NCBI GenBank assembly: GCA_902517245.1
Contig: CABYBK010000014.1
Span: 1-32,125 of the forward strand
DNA length: 32,125 bases
Origin: an uncultured Bacteroidota bacterium
GTDB lineage: Bacteria > Bacteroidota > Bacteroidia > Flavobacteriales > Flavobacteriaceae
Direction of reading: 5' to 3'
Under the pieces are notes generated by a model. That model was not told the DNA's origin. It worked only from the letters and a program-made list of their open reading frames with translations, and ran no database searches. The position numbers were made by a program, and so were the translations under genes. Every line of letters starts with the position of its first letter. Position 1 is the stretch's first letter. Positions 26,640 to 32,125 of the stretch are shown piece by piece.

Positions 26640-27899
26640 TTACTTTCTAGTAATATGGGCAAAGCGAAACGAAGCGATCAAGCCTATTATTGAGAAAATT
26701 GCAAGAAAACCAAAAACAATCTGATGACCTTCAATCCCTGGGAATCTGTCTAAATAGTAACCCATAAGCGGCCCAGCAAAAATGTCAGGAGTATACCCTG
26801 TTAGAGAAATAACACCTACAGCAGTTCCAGTTAATGCCAATGAGATATTACCTTCCTTAAGAATTGCGTAATAAAGAGCTCTCACAGCATAAGTGCCAAG
26901 AGCTAAAATTATTAGAGAAATAAAAAATAGGATATGTTGTTCTGCTATTAATATTCCACTGGCAAAAAATAATGATCCAATTATGGTCACAAAAAAACCT
27001 TTTTTTATCCAAGAAATCCCATTTGATCTGTCAGCTAAAAAGCCGATAGAAAAACATGCAATTGGTCTAAGGTAAAGTTGAAGTGAGCTAACATTTGCAG
27101 AATTCACCTCGTCATACCCCATGACATCAGCAGCGTACAATGAATAAATATCTGTAACCTTATAACCAAAATAAGCACAAAGAATAATTATCATCAATAA
27201 CCAGACTGTTTCTAACTTTAAAACTGCTATAATATTTTCTAATGAATTTTTATTCTCAGTATTAAATGCTCCTTTTTCATTTTTTGTATTCATAAAAAAA
27301 TACACTAATACTCCCACTATGGCAACCATAATTGAAGAAAATAAAATGACAACCTGAAATGCATCCTGACGCTCTTTTAAACTTGAAGAAATAACATTTT
27401 CTGGCATGAAAAATGAAAAAATAACAACTCCTATGCTACCCATAAGTGCTGCAGTAAGTCCTCTTCCCCCGTCTAATAATCCAAAAGCTTGTCCCTGATT
27501 CTGACTCCCTCCCCAAATACGAGTTCCTTTTATCATCGCACTCCAAAAAAGAAATACAGTAGTGAAACCCCAGTATCCATATAGAACTTCTAAAACGAGA
27601 AAGCTAGGATAGTTTAGAAGGACGATACCTCCAAGCGAGGTGAGTATGAGTGAGGCAGCTATAAGTTTTCTGGGTAAAAATTTATCTGCAAAAGTACCAC
27701 CAAAAATATATGAAAATATAGCTACTGTTCCATAAACTGAAAACAAACTACCTAATTCAAGATTATTTAAATCAAAAACTGCTAAAAATGTAGGGCGAAA
27801 AACCCGTGGTAAAAAATATGGCAGTATAAAGATTAACTCTCCTGAAAGGATTAGAAGAAATATATTGACATATGAACCTTTTGTGGAAGTATCTTTGAT
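26640..27899 (-). CDS. MFS transporter (no canonical start codon at the expected place)
   Basis: Major facilitator superfamily membrane transporter with about 12 hydrophobic segments. The frame is open up to a TAA at 27903-27905. The first canonical start-type codon, TTG at 27746, would remove TM1. Translating further upstream shows a coherent TM1 (L-L-I-L-S-G-E-L-I-F-I-L-P) and a family-like loop (L-P-R-V-F-R-P-T-F-L), then motif A-like G-G-T-F-A-D-K-F and R-K-L-I. Counting from ATC at 27899 the protein has 419 residues, a normal MFS length. No ATG, GTG or TTG lies between 27899 and 27747 in frame. Either a non-standard start is used or the start codon was lost. It is divergent from the D-aminoacylase gene. 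Substrate unknown. Confidence 0.85.
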   Translation of the reverse strand: MKDTSTKGSYVNIFLLILSGELIFILPYFLPRVFRPTFLAVFDLNNLELGSLFSVYGTVAIFSYIFGGTFADKFLPRKLIAASLILTSLGGIVLLNYPSFLVLEVLYGYWGFTTVFLFWSAMIKGTRIWGGSQNQGQAFGLLDGGRGLTAALMGSIGVVIFSFFMPENVISSSLKERQDAFQVVILFSSIMVAIVGVLVYFFMNTKNEKGAFNTENKNSLENIIAVLKLETVWLLMIIILCAYFGYKVTDIYSLYAADVMGYDEVNSANVSSLQLYLRPIACFSIGFLADRSNGISWIKKGFFVTIIGSLFFASGILIAEQHILFFISLIILALGTYAVRALYYAILKEGNISLALTGTAVGVISLTGYTPDIFAGPLMGYYLDRFPGIEGHQIVFGFLAIFSIIGLIASFRFAHITRK

Positions 27900-28034
27900 A
27901 AATTAAGGATTAGATTACAATATAAAAAAACCCATTTATTTAATTAAACATCTTCAAAGAAGTTTTCTAAAAAGAAAATATAAATACCCCAACTAAGTAT
28001 TTATTTTTTAATTTTAAAACGTATTTCATGAGAT

Positions 28035-29615
28035 ATGAAAATATTATCTAAAGTCCTTTTTTTACTTATCTTTTTTATTAGTTGTAATGAAGCTAATTTG
28101 TACGATTTGATAATTTTAAATGGCACTGTCTATGACGGAAGCCTTGATAATCCAGCTCAGTTGGATATTGGGATTAAAGGAGATGAAATAGTAATCCTTG
28201 GTAGTTTAGCTAGTGAAAATGCAGATATGGTTATTGATGCTTCTGGATTAGTTGTTTCCCCGGGGTTCATTGACTTACATGCCCATTTAGAACCTATTTT
28301 TGACCTTTTGGATTGCGAAAGTCATCTTCGTCAGGGGGTGACAACTAGCCTTGGGGGTCCAGATGGAAGAGGTCCTTTACCTTTTGGTATTTACTTGGAC
28401 AGTTTAGCTCAGCTTGGAGTTGGCATGAATGTTGGTTTCTTGGTGGGACACAATAGTGTAAGACAAAATGTGATGAAATTAGATGATCGTGAACCTACCC
28501 AGGAAGAATTAGATCAAATGAAAAAAATTGTTTCCAAGTCGATGGCAGAGGGTGCTTTTGGGATCTCTACGGGGTTAAAATATTTACCTGGAAGTTTTTC
28601 TAAAGTTGATGAATTAATAGAGCTTTCCAAAGAGGTGTCAAAACAAGGGGGGATTTATACTTCTCATTTGAGAGATGAAGGATTAGAAGTTATTTCATCA
28701 GTTAAAGAGGCCATAACTATATCTGAAAAAGCAAATATTCCTGTCATTTTGACTCATCATAAAGTTATTGGAAAGCCCATGTGGGGAAAAAGTAATGAAA
28801 CTTTAGCTTTAGTTGATGCAGCATTAAAAAAGGGTTTAGACATAAAAATTGATCAGTATCCATACAACGCTAGTCATACTGGGATATCAGTTTTAATTCC
28901 AAGTTGGGCGAGAGCTGGCGGGGACGATGCATTTAAAAGAAGATTAAAGAATTCAAAACTTAAAGACAGTATAAAGAATGGTATAGTATTCAACATTTTA
29001 AATGATCGTGGAGGTGAGGATTTAGATCGAATTCAGTTTGCTAAAGTAAAATGGATGCCACAACTAGAGGGACGAACTTTAAAATATTGGTGTAAACAAA
29101 AAGGTCTCAAACCGACAACTGATAATGGTGCGGAACTAGTTATTCAAGCTCAAATTAATGGTGGTGCCAGTTGTATTTTTCATGCTATGGATGAAGCTGA
29201 TGTTGTTAATATCATGAAACATCCAAAAACAATGATAGCTTCTGATGGTAGATTAGTTAAGATTGGAGATGGTCACCCGCATCCACGTTCCTATGGAACT
29301 TTTCCTAGAGTTTTAGGGCACTATGTTAGAGAAAGTAAGATCATTACTCTTTCTGAGGCAATTCACAAAATGACACTTATGCCTGCTAAAGCAATGGGTT
29401 TAAAAAACCGTGGATTTATAGCTGAAGGCAATAAGGCAGACTTAACTTTATTTGATCCTAAAAAGGTAATTGATAAGGCAACTTACGAAGATCCACATCA
29501 ATATTCAGAGGGGATAGAATATGTAATTGTTAATGGTGAAGTAGCAGTTGAAAATAAAATTTTCAAACCTATAAAATCCGGAGTAATTTTGAAAAAAAAG
29601 AATAATGAAAGATAA
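28035..29615 (+). CDS. N-acyl-D-amino-acid deacylase (D-aminoacylase) lipoprotein
   Basis: Zinc amidohydrolase that removes the acyl group from N-acyl-D-amino acids or related amides. It has 526 residues. The N terminus is a lipoprotein signal with Cys17 in F-I-S-C, so it is probably anchored in a membrane facing the periplasm. Metal-binding motif D-L-H-A-H is at His82 and His84; T-S-H-L-R-D-E-G, L-T-H-H-K and a late I-A-S-D-G-R give the remaining ligands. The stretch I-D-Q-Y-P-Y-N-A-S and a later H-P-H-P-R-S-Y-G-T-F-P-R are typical of the D-aminoacylase/dihydroorotase-like group. Its last codons overlap the start of the next gene by 11 bases, so the two are probably co-translated. Confidence 0.9.
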   Translation: MKILSKVLFLLIFFISCNEANLYDLIILNGTVYDGSLDNPAQLDIGIKGDEIVILGSLASENADMVIDASGLVVSPGFIDLHAHLEPIFDLLDCESHLRQGVTTSLGGPDGRGPLPFGIYLDSLAQLGVGMNVGFLVGHNSVRQNVMKLDDREPTQEELDQMKKIVSKSMAEGAFGISTGLKYLPGSFSKVDELIELSKEVSKQGGIYTSHLRDEGLEVISSVKEAITISEKANIPVILTHHKVIGKPMWGKSNETLALVDAALKKGLDIKIDQYPYNASHTGISVLIPSWARAGGDDAFKRRLKNSKLKDSIKNGIVFNILNDRGGEDLDRIQFAKVKWMPQLEGRTLKYWCKQKGLKPTTDNGAELVIQAQINGGASCIFHAMDEADVVNIMKHPKTMIASDGRLVKIGDGHPHPRSYGTFPRVLGHYVRESKIITLSEAIHKMTLMPAKAMGLKNRGFIAEGNKADLTLFDPKKVIDKATYEDPHQYSEGIEYVIVNGEVAVENKIFKPIKSGVILKKKNNER

Positions 29616-30559
29616 ATACATCATCAAAATTCTTCTTACCCTTTTAATGATTATCTCCTTGGGATGTTCGAAAAATGGTGACTTAAGCATAACATACATA
29701 AATGACTTAGAAAATGCACTGGGAATTACTTCTAGTAAAGCCCCTTTTGAAGGAGATTATCTTTTCTTTAAAGATGTGAGCTATGGTGTAAAAGAACGAA
29801 ATCAACTTGATATTTTACTTCCACAAACAGATGAAATACTGGGGACAGTAATTTTTTTCCATGGGGGGGGCTTTTTTATTTGGTACCAAAGAAGACATAT
29901 ACGATGGGGAAGTCAAAGAAATAATTTCCTCATTATTAAAAGATAATATTGCAGTAATTAACGCAGAATATACATTTATAAATGATTCTGATTCTAAAGG
30001 AGTAATTACTTCATTAGAGGATGGTACAGCTGTGATAAATTTTATTTCAGACAATGCTCAAAAATTAAATATTCCTAATGATAAATTCATTTTAGCTGGA
30101 GTTTCTGCTGGAGCAGGTATAGCTCAATGGAATGGTTTTAGGGAGACAAGTAATAGACAAGTAAAAGGCGTATTTGCTTCTATTGCACAAAGTAGTTATG
30201 ATTTATATCAATGGGAACAATTGTTTCCAGATTTTTCATTAGATGAACTTAGAATAACTTCTGATGACCTTCAAGATCTTTTTGTAGACTTTTATAATGG
30301 AGAGCCAACAAAAGAAAAATCGGAGATTTTAGATTACCGAAGTCAGATGGATGTAAATGACCCTCCTTTATATGTTTTCAATCCTGTATATGAAGACAAA
30401 GTTATTGATGCAGAGAATAATATTGATTTTAATGTTTTATTTCACAGCTATAAGCATGCTGATTTTTTGCGTAAAAAAGCAGTTGAGGTAGGTTTAGAAT
30501 ATTCAGGAGCATATCAAGAAACTCCTATTGAATTTATAAAAAGAAATCTCAAACGATAG
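29605..30559 (+). pseudogene. Alpha/beta hydrolase lipoprotein interrupted by a frameshift
   Basis: A carboxylesterase/lipase-like lipoprotein broken into two frames. The first part (29605-29946) has a lipobox L-G-C at residue 21 and runs to the oxyanion motif F-F-H-G-G-G, then leaves the frame. The second part resumes at H-G-G-A-F-L-F-G-T-K (around 29860) and contains the nucleophile motif G-V-S-A-G (A-G-V-S-A-G-A-G-I-A-Q-W) and a plausible late His in S-Y-K-H-A-D. The break falls in a run of eight G at 29863-29870; seven G would restore one frame of about 317 residues. It could be a pseudogene, a phase-variable gene or a base-call error. The start overlaps the upstream deacylase by 11 bases, so it is likely in the same transcript. 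Confidence 0.8.
29863..29870 (+). repeat. G8 homopolymer at the hydrolase frameshift
   Basis: Eight G in a row in a low-GC background, exactly at the oxyanion-hole codons of the hydrolase. Loss of one G fuses the two reading frames. Such tracts are prone to slipped-strand change and to base-call error. Confidence 0.85.
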
Positions 30560-30561
30560 GA

Positions 30562-30597
30562 GCAGAATATCGATTCCCAAGAGAAAAGATATTCTGC
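30562..30597. terminator. Perfect 10-base-pair hairpin between convergent genes
   Basis: GCAGAATATC (30562-30571) and GATATTCTGC (30588-30597) are perfect inverted repeats around a 16-base loop, starting three bases after the hydrolase stop and ending 10 bases before the stop of the convergent gene. No T run follows at once on either strand (a TTTTT lies at 30605-30609), so it is a terminator candidate or a transcript-end stabilising hairpin rather than a classic terminator. Confidence 0.55.
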
Positions 30598-30607
30598 AAC
30601 CAGATTT

Positions 30608-31351
30608 TTACTCTTTATTTAAAAAGATGAATTTTTTAAGTACAATTCGATTTGTCAGATCACGCAACTTCATCATATTTTGATACCCCTTATCGGCATT
30701 CCCTGAATTTCTGGCGCCTAATTTCAAGAAATCAGAATATTTATCAAACCAATCAACTGTGAAGTGAGTCCAAGACAGATCAGTACCAATTCTGTCTATT
30801 CGTTTTGCTAAGCTCCAGCCTTTACGTGGAGAACCTTTTGTTATAGATTTTGTACCAGCCTTTTCAAGATCTTCATAAGCCTTATACTTACCATGTTTTA
30901 CGCTCATCAAATTCATAACAGCAATATCAGGATATGTAGTTACACCTTCTTGCAAAACTTCAGCAATATTAACCATTTGAGTTTCGAAAATTATTTTTCG
31001 ATTTTCATTATTTTTAGAAAACCAACTTCTGAGTTCTGCTTCCGTCATGTCTGTAAATTCGTCAGTCCATTTTTTTGGAGTATAATCTTCATCCATTTTG
31101 TCTAAATCATATACTGAAACAGCAAGATGAGTAAATGGAGTTTGAGCACCATTAATTACCTTCCAAACATGCCACCCTAATATTCTTCCGTCATCAATAA
31201 AATTTTGATTTATTCTTTGAAACTTTGTTTTTAAATTTTGGTCATAATCACCAATATTTTCAGCATCTATAAATGCAAAGTCAAAAGCTATATTTTGGGA
31301 GAATACATGGGTAGTTATTAATAAAGTTATTGCTAATAAAATATTTTTCAT
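30608..31351 (-). CDS. Secreted protein with two dimeric alpha/beta-barrel-like halves, function unknown
   Basis: 247 residues with a signal peptide (about 1-19, ending V-F-S-Q), so it is exported. The body seems to hold two ferredoxin-like halves: one with Y-D-Q-N-L-K-T-K-F ... D-G-R-I-L-G-W-H-V-W, and a second with M-S-V-K-H-G-K-Y-K-A-Y-E-D-L-E-K ... R-K-G-W-S-L-A. The pattern (G-x-x-x-x-Y-E-x-x-E followed by a strand with G-W) is like NIPSNAP/dimeric-barrel proteins of Bacteroidota, but I cannot name the family or any ligand. Trp and acidic residues are frequent. It converges with the broken hydrolase gene. Confidence 0.65.
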   Translation of the reverse strand: MKNILLAITLLITTHVFSQNIAFDFAFIDAENIGDYDQNLKTKFQRINQNFIDDGRILGWHVWKVINGAQTPFTHLAVSVYDLDKMDEDYTPKKWTDEFTDMTEAELRSWFSKNNENRKIIFETQMVNIAEVLQEGVTTYPDIAVMNLMSVKHGKYKAYEDLEKAGTKSITKGSPRKGWSLAKRIDRIGTDLSWTHFTVDWFDKYSDFLKLGARNSGNADKGYQNMMKLRDLTNRIVLKKFIFLNKE

Positions 31352-31379
31352 TTTTATTTGATTTATGATTAATTACATC

Positions 31380-31387
31380 CAAATATA
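31380..31387 (-). promoter_or_regulatory. Putative -7 promoter element for the secreted barrel-like protein
   Basis: CAAATATA on the plus strand is TATATTTG on the minus strand, a full match to TAnnTTTG, 28 bases before the ATG at 31351. A -33 TTTG at the usual spacing is not visible (the nearest candidate, CAAA at 31417-31420, is too far), so confidence is limited. Confidence 0.45.
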
Positions 31388-31432
31388 ATGAGATATTTAT
31401 ATTCATTAGAAAATATCAAAGTAATTAATATT

Positions 31433-32053
31433 TTATAAACTAAACTTAGTATTTACTTTTCTAAAGACATAAAAAAATTCTGATGCAATCTGAAGTGATC
31501 TTTCATCATATTTATTTATTTCATCAGGAGTGTCATCAAACACTTTGGGATCCTCATATTGAATAGAAATTCGTCTTTCAGCCCCCTTGATTAAGGGACA
31601 TTTTCTATCAGCACTTGAGCAAGTCATAATCGCGGCAAATGAATCACTTTTATTTACTGGATCTGCATATAATTTCGAAAAGCATTTTAATCTAGATTTA
31701 ACATCTTTCTGATACGAAATGTAATGAATGGGATTATAATCTCCATCTGTGTAAACTTCAAACCCACTTCTTATAATTGAAGCAACGGCACGTTGATCAA
31801 AAGCGGTTACCTCAATCCCACCAGAATAACAAGATACTTTTAAATTATAATAAGCAGCAGCTGTATGCGCCCAGATCTGAGCAAATTGACTTCGTCTCGA
31901 ATTGTGTGTACATATAAAATTTAGACTAACCCTTTGTCCTTTTGAATATTTTTCATCAATATAATCTATCAGGACATGTAAAATATCTTTACGTTCATCT
32001 AAGATATTTTGTTGCAGTATTTTTTTTATACTTTTTCTTAAATTTAAAAGCAC
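31433..32053 (-). CDS. Arsenate reductase-like / low-molecular-weight protein tyrosine phosphatase family protein
   Basis: Cytoplasmic enzyme of the LMW-phosphatase fold, 206 residues. The P-loop is C-T-H-N-S-R-R-S (Cys48 to Arg54, C-x5-R). Cys145 and Cys152 in T-C-S-S-A-D-R-K-C have the seven-residue separation of the second and third redox cysteines of thioredoxin-coupled ArsC. An acidic Y-E-D-P-K-V-F-D-D loop supplies the general acid. This suggests thioredoxin-linked arsenate reduction, though flavobacterial relatives of about 200 residues are often annotated only as phosphatases. No ars regulator or transporter is nearby. The start is GTG at 32053; a stop codon lies in frame just upstream and there is no in-frame ATG nearby. 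Confidence 0.85.
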   Translation of the reverse strand: MLLNLRKSIKKILQQNILDERKDILHVLIDYIDEKYSKGQRVSLNFICTHNSRRSQFAQIWAHTAAAYYNLKVSCYSGGIEVTAFDQRAVASIIRSGFEVYTDGDYNPIHYISYQKDVKSRLKCFSKLYADPVNKSDSFAAIMTCSSADRKCPLIKGAERRISIQYEDPKVFDDTPDEINKYDERSLQIASEFFYVFRKVNTKFSL

Positions 32054-32125
32054 AGTTTAAATAATAGGTTTAATTTGAACTTGATCTAAGGACATTAGTA
32101 AAGCTCATGTTTTTATTTTTATTGT

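Noticed and set aside
29861-30559. Independent hydrolase gene starting at ATG 29861
   Set aside because: Its start lies in the middle of the oxyanion motif of the upstream frame, so it is the second half of a frameshifted gene.

Overview
The window looks like a chromosome segment of a low-GC bacterium of the phylum Bacteroidota, most likely class Flavobacteriia. The signs are a type IX secretion (T9SS) type-B C-terminal domain followed directly by a PorP/SprF-family gene, promoters of the Bacteroidota TAnnTTTG type, A-rich leaders without Shine-Dalgarno sequences, and family members typical of marine flavobacteria.

Layout. (1) 1-4500: the 3' part of dnaE (alpha subunit of DNA polymerase III, with the tail of a fused DEDDh exonuclease at the left edge), then trxA and tRNA-Asp(GUC) with its own promoter and terminator. 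(2) 4.6-17.2 kb: one 11.7 kb gene for a giant secreted protein of about 3,900 residues, made of calcium-binding thrombospondin type-3 (TSP3) repeats, RCC1-like propeller blades, a cadherin-like domain and a T9SS type-B signal. It is translationally linked to its SprF-like partner. The TSP3 array contains a four-unit super-repeat of about 280-295 residues per unit. In each unit an extra beta-alpha-beta-like module that I cannot name is inserted; two further related modules sit inside the RCC1 region. (3) 17.2-18.6 kb: a small cysteine-rich secreted protein and a membrane fatty-acid-hydroxylase/sterol-desaturase family enzyme, both on the minus strand. (4) 18.8-24.5 kb: a complete tripartite RND efflux operon (adaptor, inner-membrane pump, TolC-like channel). 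(5) 24.6-32.1 kb: an M24 metallopeptidase, an HxlR regulator, a DUF4468-like secreted protein, an MFS transporter divergent from an N-acyl-D-amino-acid deacylase lipoprotein, an alpha/beta-hydrolase lipoprotein split by a frameshift in a G8 run, a secreted dimeric-barrel-like protein and an ArsC/low-molecular-weight-phosphatase protein.

How they work together. The giant protein and SprF-like protein form an adhesin/secretion-partner pair like SprB/SprF. The adaptor, pump and channel form one efflux machine. The deacylase and hydrolase overlap and are probably co-transcribed, with an MFS transporter facing away from them. Trx from trxA is the kind of reductant that an ArsC-type enzyme would use, but the two genes are far apart.

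Most worth a second look: the super-repeat with the inserted module; the two genes (giant adhesin and MFS) whose natural reading frames extend upstream to an ATC but have no ATG/GTG/TTG at the right place; and the G8 frameshift in the hydrolase. There is no CRISPR array, prophage, IS element or rRNA in the window, and no gene-free stretch longer than 300 bases apart from the tRNA-containing one at 4262-4593.
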